DNA from: Desulfurellales bacterium
Lineage (GTDB): Bacteria; Campylobacterota_A; Desulfurellia; Desulfurellales; Hippeaceae
DNA: 64,000 nt
Direction of reading: 5' to 3'
Assembly: GCA_027035575.1 (NCBI GenBank)
Contig: JALVUQ010000024.1
Span: 1-64,000 of the forward strand
In this document: in pieces, positions 18,392 to 27,843 of the stretch
Layout: every line of letters begins with the position of its first letter
Numbering within the stretch: position 1 is the stretch's first letter
Notes under the pieces: model-generated
Seen by the model: the letters and a program-made list of their open reading frames with translations, nothing else
Database searches by the model: none
Told to the model about the DNA's origin: nothing
Translations under genes and position numbers: made by a program

Positions 18392-20695
18392 TTATATTTC
18401 AACTATTTCAACCCTGTTTCTTCCGCTGTTTTTTGCTTTATAGAGTGCATCGTCGGCTTTTTTGTATATCTCCTCAGGCAGCGCCGAGCTTTGCGGTGAA
18501 ATAAGAACAACGCCCATAGAGATGGTTAAAAACGGTTTTGCGCTGTTTCCCTTATGCTCAATATTCAATTTTTTAACACCCTGCCTTATTCTTTCACATA
18601 TTTCTATAGTTCCCTGTTTTGTTTTTGATTTAAAAAGCAGTCCGAACTCCTCACCGCCCAACCTAAACGAGTAGTCATCGGCTCTTTTTAGTCCGTTTTT
18701 AAGTATGTTGGCAACTGCTTTAAGCGCACTGTCACCCTCTTGATGTCCGTAAATATCGTTGTACTGTTTAAACTTGTCTATATCCACCATAGCAAAAGCG
18801 AGATATGAATTTTGCCTTTTTGCTATTTTTAGCTGTTTTGGGAAAATTTCATCAAAATGTCGTCTGTTGTAGAGGGATGTTAAGCCGTCCGTTATGGAAA
18901 TCTGCTCAATATACTTTTTGTCGGTTATGTCGCTTCTTATTGCAGTGAAACCTATTATATTGCCGTTTATATCCAAATCCGGCGTAATAACTGTGTAGAG
19001 CCAAAAGGATTCTCCCGATTTCTTTTTATTTTTTATCTCTCCCCTCCACACCCTTTTTTGCTTAATAGTTTCCCACAACTCTTTTATTTTTTCATCGGGC
19101 GTGTCGGAATGGCGCATCAATGCATGGGTGCTGCCTATCAATTCGCTTCTTGTGTACCCCGAAAGTTCGCAAAAATAGCTGCTGACCTGCGTTATAATCC
19201 CGTTGTAGTCCGTTTTTGATATCAGCACGTATTTGTCTATGAGCTCAAAATAGTTTTTGGAAATTTCGTCTTTTTGAGATTTGTAGATGTATGACGAGAC
19301 AAGATTAGCCATCTCTTCGAGAAAGTTTAAATCAACGTTTTTGAATCTGTCGTCAAAAAAAAGCTGCATTGCGCCGGTGCACTGATTAAGCTCAATCATA
19401 GGTATCGTTACGAGTTTTGAGCTTTCAATGTTTATATTGCCGAGATTTATGCTTTGATTAACGGTTATTATCTTTGTCTTTTTCTCTTTAACAACCTCTC
19501 CTATTATATTTTCGTGCATAGTCAGGGTTTTTTTGACTTTCTTTTCGTCTATTCCGTAAACAGCCCCGAGATATAGCTTGTCGTTATTGCTGTCATAGAT
19601 ATACATTGAGCCGTTAAGAGCGCAAAAGTAATCGGTTATTTTGGACAGAAACACATAGCACAACTCTTTTAAAGAGCTGTTTTTCATAAACTCGTCTCTT
19701 ATGGTGTTCCTGAGATGCCACTTACTTCTATTTTTTTCATCCTCAAGCATTTCATTATACGATTTTTTGTAAAATCTGTATGTTGCATAGGAAGCAAGAA
19801 GGATAAGCAGTAGGTATATTGCAGCATTAATCCAGATTTTAACCAGTATGTTGTGTTTGGTTTTTTCCAAATTGTCTATAAGCATATTTTCGGTTACACT
19901 AAAAAGTTCGTTCAGACTTTCGATGAGTTTGGATGTGTTTAGGAAGTACTCTTTTGCACTGATTGAGTGTTTGTTTTCTGAGATATCTGTTATCTCACTT
20001 TTTAGTTTATAAAAGCTATTGCTAATCTCATTGATTTTTAGGCTTAAAATTTCAGCTTTGTTTTGCGGAAGTTTTGATGTTATGTATTTTATCGTGTCAA
20101 TTTGTTCCAAGAAGTATCCCATATTTATTGCCGTTTGAGTTTTAACCGTCTCGTAGCTGTTTTTGCCGCTTAAAACACCTGCAATTAATCCCCTCAACCT
20201 GCCTATATACTCAATTGCTTCGGGTATTTTTATGGATGTGAGCATCATCAGATAGTATGATTCTTTGTCGTGTTCAAAAAACAGAAAGTATTTTTGAGAT
20301 GTTTCAACACGCAGTCTGTCCAATTTCTTTATGAGATTTGTGTATTTGTTAAAAAGTTCGAGGCTTGAGTAGCTTTTGTTTGCAATAATTGATTTGAAGT
20401 CTTTTGTTATGGTTTTGTCGGTCAATTTCTCCATATTGTTCAAAACAGTTTGCTCATTGACAGAGAGTATGTTTTTCAGCTCTTTTGCATCTTTGTCGTT
20501 AAGCTGGCTTAAACCCCTCAGTGTTTTTAAGGATATGTTAAGGTTGTGCAGCCTAATGATTTTATGTATGCCTGTTAACTCGTTGTTTATGGTTTTGATA
20601 CTTGATTCGTACTCTCTAAAGATGTTAAGAAACAGCAAAGTGGCGACAAAAATAAAGAACAAACCCGAAAAAAGTATATATTTGGGAGACTTCAT
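18392..20695 (-). CDS. Membrane sensor diguanylate cyclase (GAF-PAS-GGDEF)
   Basis: Makes c-di-GMP from two GTP. Order in 767 residues: membrane helix (about 6-23), a large helical periplasmic region (about 24-280), a second membrane helix (about 285-305), a GAF domain (about 345-470), a PAS domain with the usual GYTRSELIG segment and a PAC tail (about 490-600), and a GGDEF domain (about 605-765). The catalytic loop is GGEEF, and an RADD inhibitory I-site sits five residues before it, so it should be active and product-inhibited. The ligand of the periplasmic region is unknown. It converges on accC and diverges from rarA. Confidence 0.93.
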   Translation of the reverse strand: MKSPKYILFSGLFFIFVATLLFLNIFREYESSIKTINNELTGIHKIIRLHNLNISLKTLRGLSQLNDKDAKELKNILSVNEQTVLNNMEKLTDKTITKDFKSIIANKSYSSLELFNKYTNLIKKLDRLRVETSQKYFLFFEHDKESYYLMMLTSIKIPEAIEYIGRLRGLIAGVLSGKNSYETVKTQTAINMGYFLEQIDTIKYITSKLPQNKAEILSLKINEISNSFYKLKSEITDISENKHSISAKEYFLNTSKLIESLNELFSVTENMLIDNLEKTKHNILVKIWINAAIYLLLILLASYATYRFYKKSYNEMLEDEKNRSKWHLRNTIRDEFMKNSSLKELCYVFLSKITDYFCALNGSMYIYDSNNDKLYLGAVYGIDEKKVKKTLTMHENIIGEVVKEKKTKIITVNQSINLGNINIESSKLVTIPMIELNQCTGAMQLFFDDRFKNVDLNFLEEMANLVSSYIYKSQKDEISKNYFELIDKYVLISKTDYNGIITQVSSYFCELSGYTRSELIGSTHALMRHSDTPDEKIKELWETIKQKRVWRGEIKNKKKSGESFWLYTVITPDLDINGNIIGFTAIRSDITDKKYIEQISITDGLTSLYNRRHFDEIFPKQLKIAKRQNSYLAFAMVDIDKFKQYNDIYGHQEGDSALKAVANILKNGLKRADDYSFRLGGEEFGLLFKSKTKQGTIEICERIRQGVKKLNIEHKGNSAKPFLTISMGVVLISPQSSALPEEIYKKADDALYKAKNSGRNRVEIVEI

Positions 20696-20913
20696 TTTAT
20701 CTATCCGTAAAAATTGTCATTTTTAAAGCGTTTGACAAACTGCACATCCTTTAAGCTCAAATTCGCTTAACAATAAAACCTCTTTAACGCTAACTAACAA
20801 CAAACATATACGTTAACGGATAAATTGTCAATAGAGAATAAATGTAGAAAAAATGATTTATGTTTGCGTCTCAAAAAAGACACTCTCGCTGATAAAGTTA
20901 AACAATATTGATA

Positions 20914-20936
20914 ATATTACTAAAAAATAGTAATAT
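20914..20936. promoter_or_regulatory. Perfect inverted repeat upstream of the rarA operon
   Basis: ATATTACTA, five A residues, TAGTAATAT: a perfect 9-base inverted repeat 27 bases before the GTG of rarA. In an AT-rich gap it could be an operator or a weak hairpin in the leader. The rest of the 267-base gap (20696-20962) holds no gene that I can see; a CGTTAACG palindrome lies near 20813. Confidence 0.45.
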
Positions 20937-20962
20937 GCCGTCTATGGAAGCCACATTTAACG

Positions 20963-22099
20963 GTGTTTCTTATGGATGACGATAGCGATAGTTGTTTTAA
21001 GCCGCATAATTTGGAAGGGCTGTTTGGTCAAGAGCATCTGTTTGGGGAAAATAAACCGCTGTATGAGTTCTATTATGCGGATAAACTCCCACCCTCTTTG
21101 ATTTTATACGGACCTCCTGGCTGCGGTAAAACAAGCTATGCGAAAATGTTATCTGAGAAGCATAATACACACTTTGTTCATATCAATGCCACATCTTCGT
21201 CTTCTGCTCGCTTGAGAGATGCCTTAAAAATTAAACCGCTTCTGCTTGTTATAGATGAGATTCACAGATTTGACAAAAGACAGCAGGATATTCTCCTTCC
21301 TTTTTTGGAGGGCGAGGGGGTTGTTATGGTGGGAACATCAACCTACAATCCCTATTTTAAACTTACAAAAGCCCTGCGCTCCAGATGCTTTGTGTATGAG
21401 TTTAAACCGCTTGACAGTCTGTCATTAAAAAAGATTGCCAAAAAGGGGGTTGACTGCCTTGGTTTGGAAGTTGATGACGATTTTTTGGATAGAATTGTTA
21501 TGTATGCCTCCAAGGATGCAAGAAGGCTTGTAAATATAGTGAAAATGGTTGCGGATTTTCATATAACCAAGGATAATCTTAACGATTTTTTTAATGTTGA
21601 TGTCGGGTTTGACAACGAGACACAACGCTACGATTTGATTAGCGCTTTTATAAAGAGCTTGAGAGGAAGCAGCGTTGATGCTGCTTTGTATTACCTTGCG
21701 AGGTTGATAAAGGCAAACGAAGACCCCGAATTCATAGCAAGAAGAATGTGCATTTTTGCAAGTGAGGATGTGGGATTAGCGGACAGTAACGCCATAAACA
21801 TAGCATCAAGCACGCTTAACATAGTTAAGGATATAGGTTTGCCGGAGTGCTATATCAATCTTGCTCACTGCTGCGTCTATTTGGCTAAAACAAAGAAATC
21901 AAACTCAAGCTATGCTGCCGTAAAGAAGGCGATTAAAGATGTTGAAAACGGTGTAATCCTCGATGTTCCGCCGCATTTGAAATCTCATCCGACAAAACCT
22001 TATCTCTACCCCCACAACTATAAGAACTCAAGAGTGGAGCAGGAATATACCACAAAAAAAGTTAAATATTTTGAAAAAAGGGAAAACGATACTCTATGA
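20963..22099 (+). CDS. rarA: RarA/MgsA-family AAA+ ATPase
   Basis: Clamp-loader-like ATPase that acts at stalled replication forks with SSB. Residues 1-30 resemble the RarA N-terminus (GLFGQEHLFGENKPL), Walker A is YGPPGCGKTS, Walker B is LLVIDEIHRF, sensor 1 is in VGTSTYNP, and the C-terminal half has the MgsA tetramerisation segment (SALIKSLRGSSVDAALYYLA, ARRMCIFASEDVGLAD). At 378 residues it is shorter than E. coli RarA (about 447). Start is uncertain: GTG at 20963 or ATG at 20972; neither has a strong ribosome site. It heads an eight-gene run whose members overlap or nearly touch. Confidence 0.9.
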   Translation: MFLMDDDSDSCFKPHNLEGLFGQEHLFGENKPLYEFYYADKLPPSLILYGPPGCGKTSYAKMLSEKHNTHFVHINATSSSSARLRDALKIKPLLLVIDEIHRFDKRQQDILLPFLEGEGVVMVGTSTYNPYFKLTKALRSRCFVYEFKPLDSLSLKKIAKKGVDCLGLEVDDDFLDRIVMYASKDARRLVNIVKMVADFHITKDNLNDFFNVDVGFDNETQRYDLISAFIKSLRGSSVDAALYYLARLIKANEDPEFIARRMCIFASEDVGLADSNAINIASSTLNIVKDIGLPECYINLAHCCVYLAKTKKSNSSYAAVKKAIKDVENGVILDVPPHLKSHPTKPYLYPHNYKNSRVEQEYTTKKVKYFEKRENDTL

Positions 22100-23016
22100 A
22101 AATATCTGAAGTCGGCGAATTCGGCTTGATAGAAATTATTAAGAATATGGCAAACCGTAAGTTGGTCGGAGGAATTGGCGATGATTGTGCTGTAATTGAT
22201 ATTGCTAAAGAGAAGGAACTTCTTGTAACCACCGACACGCTTGTTGAAGGTGTTCATTTTTTAAAAGATACGGATGCTTACAAGCTGGGAAGAAAATCTC
22301 TTGCTGTCAGCGTAAGTGATGTGGCTGCTATGGCTGCTTTGCCGAGGTGGGCATTTTTGTCAATCTCTTTGAGAGATATGGAGCTTGGGTATGTAAAGGC
22401 ATTTATGGAGGGGTTTTACTCGCTTGCCGATGAGTTTGGAATTGATTTGCTTGGAGGTGACACGACAAAAAGCTCGGTTTTTTCCGTAACCGTGACACTT
22501 ATCGGTGTAGATGATAAAGGGAAATCCGTAAAAAGAGGCGGCGCCAAGGTGAAAGACAACGTCTATGTGACAGGTAAGATAGGCTGTTCGTATGCCGGGT
22601 TTGAAGCTGTAATAAAAAAAATTGACGGATATGAGGAGTGCAAAGAGAGGCACAACAACCCCTATCCGAGGCTTAAAGAAGCGCTTAGTGTCAAAAATTA
22701 CGCAAATGCTATGATAGATGTGAGCGACGGGCTTTTACAGGATTGTTTGCATATATGTGAGCTTAGCGGGGTTGCCATTGAAATCGATTTGGATAAAATA
22801 CCGTTTTGTGATGCGGATTTTGTTGATAAAGAGGAGATGCTTTCTGGCGGTGAAGATTATGAGCTTGTGTTTTGTGCACCGAAAGAATATGAAAATGCGT
22901 TAAATGACATTGATAACATAACAAAAATAGGTGAAGTGAAAGAGGGTTTTGGCGTTAGCGTTATTAAAAATTCAAAACAGTTGAATATTAAACGGCTCGG
23001 TTTTAAACATTTTTAA
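22096..23016 (+). CDS. thiL: Thiamine-monophosphate kinase
   Basis: Phosphorylates thiamine monophosphate to the active cofactor thiamine diphosphate. The N-terminal AIRS-like domain shows GIGDDCAVID, TTDTLVEGVHF and AVSVSDVAAM, which bind Mg-ATP, and the central GGDTTKS and the C-terminal LSGGEDYELVF are also family hallmarks. The 306 residues are typical. It overlaps rarA by four bases. yjbQ at 38.1 kb, proposed in some bacteria to have thiamine-phosphate synthase activity, is the only other gene here with a possible link. Confidence 0.95.
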   Translation: MKISEVGEFGLIEIIKNMANRKLVGGIGDDCAVIDIAKEKELLVTTDTLVEGVHFLKDTDAYKLGRKSLAVSVSDVAAMAALPRWAFLSISLRDMELGYVKAFMEGFYSLADEFGIDLLGGDTTKSSVFSVTVTLIGVDDKGKSVKRGGAKVKDNVYVTGKIGCSYAGFEAVIKKIDGYEECKERHNNPYPRLKEALSVKNYANAMIDVSDGLLQDCLHICELSGVAIEIDLDKIPFCDADFVDKEEMLSGGEDYELVFCAPKEYENALNDIDNITKIGEVKEGFGVSVIKNSKQLNIKRLGFKHF

Positions 23017-23028
23017 AGGAGAGGAAAT

Positions 23029-24300
23029 TTGGAGGTTAATACCGAAATTATTTTAATTGTTCTATCGTTGATTGTATCCGCTTTTTTCTCATCTTCCGAA
23101 ACGGCTTTGACATCTCTTAGCAAAATCAAGGTTGCTCAAATAGTTAAAAGCGGCTCAAAAAACGCCAAGTACTTCAATTTATGGATGAAGCACCCCAACA
23201 AGATGCTCAACACTATTTTAATAGGAAATAACGTTGCCAACATATTTGCTTCGGTTTTGGCAGGCAGCTTGGCAAATAAGCTCTCAGGCTCATCGCAGAT
23301 AGCTATTACCACAGCCGTTATGACAATTTTAATTCTGTTTTTCGGCGAGATAACTCCGAAAACGTTTGCCAAACACAACGCCGAGGCTATTTCCGCCTTT
23401 TTTATCAGACCTTTGGTTTTGCTCTACTATCTGTTTTATCCGTTTACCTATGTTATTAATGTATTCGTTAAGGTTGTCATAAAAATTATGGGCGGGAAGA
23501 TAGACAAAGAGCAGCCTTTAATAACAGAGGACGAGATTGAGTTTATGATTAATGTGGGTGAAGAAGAGGGTATTTTGGAAGACGAAACAAAAGAGATGAT
23601 GCACAACATAATGGATATAAAGGATATTTCGGTCAAAGAAATTATGGTGCCGAGAACGGAAATGGTTGCCGTCTCCATAGACTCGACTATTGACGATGTT
23701 CTAAAGGTTATAGAGGAGTATGAATTTTCGAGAATTCCGGTGTATGAAAACGATTTAGACCATATTGCAGGTATTCTTTATGTTAAGGATTTGATTATGT
23801 ACGCCAAAGAAGGTTTGAAAAATTTAAATATTGACCTTAAAAATATGATAAAGGAGCCGTTTTTTGTCCCTGAAACCAAAAATATATACGACCTTTTTAA
23901 GGAATTTCAGTCAAAAAGGGTTCATTTGGCAATTGTTATTGATGAGTATGGTGGTGTGGCGGGTATTGCCACAATGGAGGATATACTTGAAGAGATTGTA
24001 GGGGAAATCAGGGATGAGTATGACTCGGCGGAAGAAGATGAATTCGTTGAGGTGAATGAAAACACATTTCTTGTCGATGCGGGAATGGATTTGGACGATT
24101 TTTGCGAGAAATTGGGTATTGAAAAAACAGAGGATATGGAGGATTATGAGACCGTAGGCGGTCTTATTTACGATTTGGCTGATAAAATACCCTCTGAGGG
24201 CGAGGAACTTGATTTTGGAGATAAATTTAGAATAAAAGTTTTAAAAACCGAAGGAAACAAGATAGTGAAAGTTGAGGTGAAGAGGATTGAAAACGAATAA
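23029..24300 (+). CDS. CorC/HlyC-family CNNM membrane protein with CBS domains
   Basis: Member of the CNNM/CorC family linked to Mg2+ or Co2+ export. N-terminal DUF21 membrane domain (about 1-190, with SSSETALTSLSKIK and the FGEITPKTFAKHNAE segment), a CBS pair (about 205-325), and a CorC_HlyC domain at the C-terminus (about 340-420). It starts with TTG at 23029 after a good AAGGAGAGG site; there is no closer ATG. The 423 residues are typical. The substrate is not fixed by sequence. Confidence 0.9.
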   Translation: MEVNTEIILIVLSLIVSAFFSSSETALTSLSKIKVAQIVKSGSKNAKYFNLWMKHPNKMLNTILIGNNVANIFASVLAGSLANKLSGSSQIAITTAVMTILILFFGEITPKTFAKHNAEAISAFFIRPLVLLYYLFYPFTYVINVFVKVVIKIMGGKIDKEQPLITEDEIEFMINVGEEEGILEDETKEMMHNIMDIKDISVKEIMVPRTEMVAVSIDSTIDDVLKVIEEYEFSRIPVYENDLDHIAGILYVKDLIMYAKEGLKNLNIDLKNMIKEPFFVPETKNIYDLFKEFQSKRVHLAIVIDEYGGVAGIATMEDILEEIVGEIRDEYDSAEEDEFVEVNENTFLVDAGMDLDDFCEKLGIEKTEDMEDYETVGGLIYDLADKIPSEGEELDFGDKFRIKVLKTEGNKIVKVEVKRIENE

Positions 24301-24949
24301 AAAATTAATAGCTCCGTCCATACTGTCTGCGGATTTTTTGCATCTTGAAGAGGAGATTGTCAATGTGTGTTCAGCCGGGGCGGATTTGATACATATCGAT
24401 GTTATGGACGGTCATTTTGTCAAGAACCTTACGTTCGGACCTTTTATAATAAAACAGATAAAAAAGATAAGCAGCGTGGAGCTTGACGTTCACCTGATGA
24501 TAGAAAAACCTGACGACTGGATTGATGTTTATGCGGATGCCGGAGCGGACTATATAACTATACATTCGGAAGCCTGCATTCATCTGCACAGAGCCGTTCA
24601 ACATATCAAGCAGCTCGGTTTAAAAGCCTGCGTTTCTTTGAATCCTGCAACTCATCCGAGCGTAATAGAGTATGTAGCAAAAGATTTGGATATGGTTTTG
24701 GTTATGAGCGTTAATCCCGGATTCGGAGGGCAGAAATATATAGATAGTGTGAACTCTAAAATAAAATATTTGAATGATTTGAGAAAACGAAATAACTATA
24801 AATATTTAATTGAGGTTGACGGAGGAGTTAATACCGACAATATAAAAACCCTTTCAAACCTCGGAGTTGATGTTTTTGTTGCAGGAAGTGCCATATTTAA
24901 AGAAAAGGATTACGATAAGACAATAAAAAAATTTAGGAGCCTGATGTGA
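24287..24949 (+). CDS. rpe: Ribulose-phosphate 3-epimerase
   Basis: TIM-barrel enzyme interconverting ribulose-5-phosphate and xylulose-5-phosphate in the pentose phosphate pathway. Motifs: APSILSADF (strand 1), HIDVMDGHFV with the metal/catalytic residues, LDVHLMIEKP, VMSVNPGFGGQ, EVDGGVN and FVAGSAIF. The 220 residues are typical. The start is a TTG inside the end of the preceding gene (14-base overlap) behind AAGAGGA; the sequence before IAPSIL leaves no better choice. Confidence 0.95.
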   Translation: MKTNKKLIAPSILSADFLHLEEEIVNVCSAGADLIHIDVMDGHFVKNLTFGPFIIKQIKKISSVELDVHLMIEKPDDWIDVYADAGADYITIHSEACIHLHRAVQHIKQLGLKACVSLNPATHPSVIEYVAKDLDMVLVMSVNPGFGGQKYIDSVNSKIKYLNDLRKRNNYKYLIEVDGGVNTDNIKTLSNLGVDVFVAGSAIFKEKDYDKTIKKFRSLM

Positions 24950-25896
24950 AAATATCTGTTGTTGTGCCCATATACAACGAGAAGGATAACGTTGCTATAC
25001 TGCATAAAAAGATTAAAGACGTTATGGTTAAAAACAGCTATGATTATGAGATTATCTTTGTTGACGACGGCAGCAGCGACGGAACGTTTGAGGTTATGCA
25101 GCAGCTCGCAAAAGAAGATAAAAATCTGAAGATTATAAGATTCAGAAGAAATTTCGGTCAGACGGCAGCTATGGCTGCGGGATTCGATTATGCGAAAGGC
25201 GATGTTATAGTCAGTCTTGACGGGGATTTGCAAAACGACCCGGAGGATATACCTGCATTGCTTAAAAAGATTGAAGAGGGTTACGATGTTGTGAGCGGGT
25301 GGAGGAAAAATCGACAGGATGAAAAGAAACGTGTGGCGTTTTCCAAGGTTGCAAACTGGCTGATAGGAAAGATTACCAAGGTCAACCTGCACGATTACGG
25401 ATGTTCCTTGAAAGCATACAGAAGTGATGTTGCCAAAAACTTACATATGTACGGTGAGCTGCACAGATTCATACCTGTTTTGGCAAATATTTACGGTGCA
25501 AGCATAACCGAGATTCCGGTTAAACACCATCCGAGGCAGTTTGGTGAAAGTAAATACAACCTGTCAAGGACATTTAGGGTTATAGTTGACCTCATTTTAA
25601 TGTATTTTATGCAAAAGTTCATTACACGCCCGATACATTTTTTTGGAATAATAGGCTTTTTCCTTTTTGCTTTGGGTTTTGGAATAGATTCGTACCTTGC
25701 CGCGGAGAAGATTTTTTTCGGTATGAGCATAGGAAACAGACCTCTGCTTTTGATGGGAGTACTGCTCATTTTGACCGGAATAAACTTAGGCGGCATAGGC
25801 ATAATCAGCGAGTTTTTAACCAGGATTTATTACGAAAGCCAGAATAAAAAGATTTATAACATAAAAACTATGATAAACTTTGATGATAAAACATAG
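24946..25896 (+). CDS. Membrane-anchored family 2 glycosyltransferase
   Basis: GT2 enzyme of the polyprenyl-phosphate sugar transferase type (DPM1/ArnC/GtrB-like). The N-terminal catalytic domain (about 1-225) has SVVVPIYNE, VDDGSSDGT, and SLDGDLQNDPEDI with the metal-binding aspartates; two membrane helices follow (about 232-255 and 268-295). The usual product is a lipid-linked sugar used for surface glycans, but the sugar cannot be told. It starts with GTG overlapping the rpe stop by four bases and overlaps the next gene by 17. Confidence 0.88.
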   Translation: MKISVVVPIYNEKDNVAILHKKIKDVMVKNSYDYEIIFVDDGSSDGTFEVMQQLAKEDKNLKIIRFRRNFGQTAAMAAGFDYAKGDVIVSLDGDLQNDPEDIPALLKKIEEGYDVVSGWRKNRQDEKKRVAFSKVANWLIGKITKVNLHDYGCSLKAYRSDVAKNLHMYGELHRFIPVLANIYGASITEIPVKHHPRQFGESKYNLSRTFRVIVDLILMYFMQKFITRPIHFFGIIGFFLFALGFGIDSYLAAEKIFFGMSIGNRPLLLMGVLLILTGINLGGIGIISEFLTRIYYESQNKKIYNIKTMINFDDKT

Positions 25897-27199
25897 AAAC
25901 CCCTTACAAACGATAATTCTTGGTTTTTTGTCGGTTATAATTTTAGGCAGCATTGTTCTTATGCTCCCTTTTTCGGCAAAAAACAACCTCTCTTTTATAA
26001 ACGCCCTTTTTATGTCAACCTCTGCCGTTTGTGTGACCGGTTTGAGTGTTGTAAGCTTGTCTAAATTGACACTAATCGGACAGTTGACAATCCTTTTTTT
26101 AATTCAAGTGGGCGGTTTGGGGTATATGAGCGTTACCTCCTTCCTTCTTTTGAGTTTCAGAAAAAAACTATCTTACGAAGATAAATTGATTTTGAAGGAG
26201 TCGTTAAACTATCCTACGATGTACGATTTACTGGGTTTTTTCAAAAGAATTTTAATTTTTGTTTTGCTGTGTGAAATTGCAGGCGCTGTTTTGCTTTCTG
26301 CTGTTTTTTATAATAAGTTCGGAGCCGTAGGCATATACTACGGTATATTTCACTCCATTAGCGCCTTCAACAATGCCGGGTTTTCTCTATTTAATACATC
26401 CTTGGCTGCCTTTAAGTACAACATAATCGTTAATTTTGTTGTTATGGGGCTTATAGTTCTCGGCGGTATAGGTTTTTTGGTTATTGATGAGATAATTTTA
26501 TTTAGGGCAAAAAAGGTTAAAAGACTGTCTCTTCATACGAAGATTGTGTTGAGCTCAACAGCTTTTTTAATTGTTTTCGGTGCACTTTTCATATTTTTTA
26601 TTGAAAGAAACGGAATACTGCAGCACCACGGGATTTTTAAGGATATGCTTGTAAGTTTGTTTCAGAGCGTTACAACAAGAACAGCCGGCTTTAACACGAT
26701 TGATATCAGTTATATGCACTCATCAACTCTGTTTTTGTTTGTGATTCTTATGTTTATAGGTGCATCTCCCTCGGGAACAGGCGGAGGAATAAAAACAACC
26801 ACGGCTTTTGTTGTGTTTTTGTCCATATATTCCTACATTCGAGGCGAGGAAGAAACAACCGCTTTTAGGAGAAAAATTCCGCCTGAGGTGATACAGAGGG
26901 CTTTTGTTATATTTTCTTTATCGTCCATAGCGGTTGTGTTTACATCTTTTGTACTGAGTGATGTGGAAAAATTCCCTTTTTTAAACGTTCTGTTTGAGGT
27001 GGTGTCCGCTATATCAACGGTCGGCTTGTCGATGGGTAAACATTTGAGTTTGTCTTCCGAGTTCAACGATTTGGGTAAATTTATAATAATTGTTTTGATG
27101 TTTTTGGGAAGGGTAGGACTGTTTACATTCTCCATAGCTCTATTGAAAAAAAGAAAATCGAGAAGCTATAAACTACCTGAGGGGAGGGTGTTTTTATGA
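25880..27199 (+). CDS. ktrB: Potassium uptake protein, KtrB/TrkH family
   Basis: Membrane pore subunit of a K+ uptake system. The four selectivity-filter P-loops characteristic of the superfamily are visible: VCVTGLSVV, FNNAGFSLF, TRTAGFNTID and ISTVGLSMG. The 439 residues fit KtrB better than the longer TrkH. The start lies 17 bases inside the preceding glycosyltransferase, and the end overlaps the RCK-domain gene by four bases, its regulatory partner. Calling it Ktr over Trk rests on length only. Confidence 0.92.
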   Translation: MMIKHRNPLQTIILGFLSVIILGSIVLMLPFSAKNNLSFINALFMSTSAVCVTGLSVVSLSKLTLIGQLTILFLIQVGGLGYMSVTSFLLLSFRKKLSYEDKLILKESLNYPTMYDLLGFFKRILIFVLLCEIAGAVLLSAVFYNKFGAVGIYYGIFHSISAFNNAGFSLFNTSLAAFKYNIIVNFVVMGLIVLGGIGFLVIDEIILFRAKKVKRLSLHTKIVLSSTAFLIVFGALFIFFIERNGILQHHGIFKDMLVSLFQSVTTRTAGFNTIDISYMHSSTLFLFVILMFIGASPSGTGGGIKTTTAFVVFLSIYSYIRGEEETTAFRRKIPPEVIQRAFVIFSLSSIAVVFTSFVLSDVEKFPFLNVLFEVVSAISTVGLSMGKHLSLSSEFNDLGKFIIIVLMFLGRVGLFTFSIALLKKRKSRSYKLPEGRVFL

Positions 27200-27843
27200 G
27201 CAAACTGTACGGAATAGTAGGTTTGGGCAGGTTTGGAAGAAGCGTTGCACAGCGTTTGATTGAATTGAATAAAGATGTGATATGTATTGATAAAAACGAA
27301 AATATTGTAAAGGATATGGCAGATGAGATAGAAAATATATATCAGGCTGACTGCCTCGACGAAAAGGCTTTAAAGGAAATCGGTATGGCTGAAGCCGATA
27401 CCGTTGTTGTTTCCATAGGCGAAAACATTGAAGCGAGTGTTATGGCTGTTGCAATACTGCACAGCCTCGGTATAAAGAATATATATGCAAAAGCCATAAC
27501 GCCTTTGCACGGCAGGATTCTTGCAAAGGTCGGAGCAAACAAGGTGATATTCCCTGAAAAAGAGATGGGCATAAATTTGGGGAATAGTTTGGCAGGTATT
27601 GATATAATACAGACGCTTGCCGCAGGAAAAAGCTATGTATTTGCCAAAATAAAAGCGCCGAGTGTATTTTTTGATAAGAGTATAAAAGAGCTTGATGTAA
27701 GAAATAGGTATGCTTTGAATATAATAGGCATTGAAAGGAAGGACGATTTGAATATAAATCCGATGCCTGATGAGATTATTAGAGAAAACGACACGCTGAT
27801 GGTTGTTGGAAGGCGTGAGGATGTGGAGAAGGTATCCAAATGA
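27196..27843 (+). CDS. ktrA: Potassium uptake regulatory subunit, KtrA/TrkA family
   Basis: Cytosolic gating ring protein that binds nucleotide and controls the adjacent K+ pore. RCK_N (TrkA-N) domain with a Rossmann GLGRFGRSVA at about 7-16 and an acidic residue at the end of strand 2 (VICIDKN); TrkA-C domain over the last 75 residues. Single-repeat, 215 residues, as in KtrA. Overlaps both neighbours by four bases. Confidence 0.93.
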   Translation: MSKLYGIVGLGRFGRSVAQRLIELNKDVICIDKNENIVKDMADEIENIYQADCLDEKALKEIGMAEADTVVVSIGENIEASVMAVAILHSLGIKNIYAKAITPLHGRILAKVGANKVIFPEKEMGINLGNSLAGIDIIQTLAAGKSYVFAKIKAPSVFFDKSIKELDVRNRYALNIIGIERKDDLNINPMPDEIIRENDTLMVVGRREDVEKVSK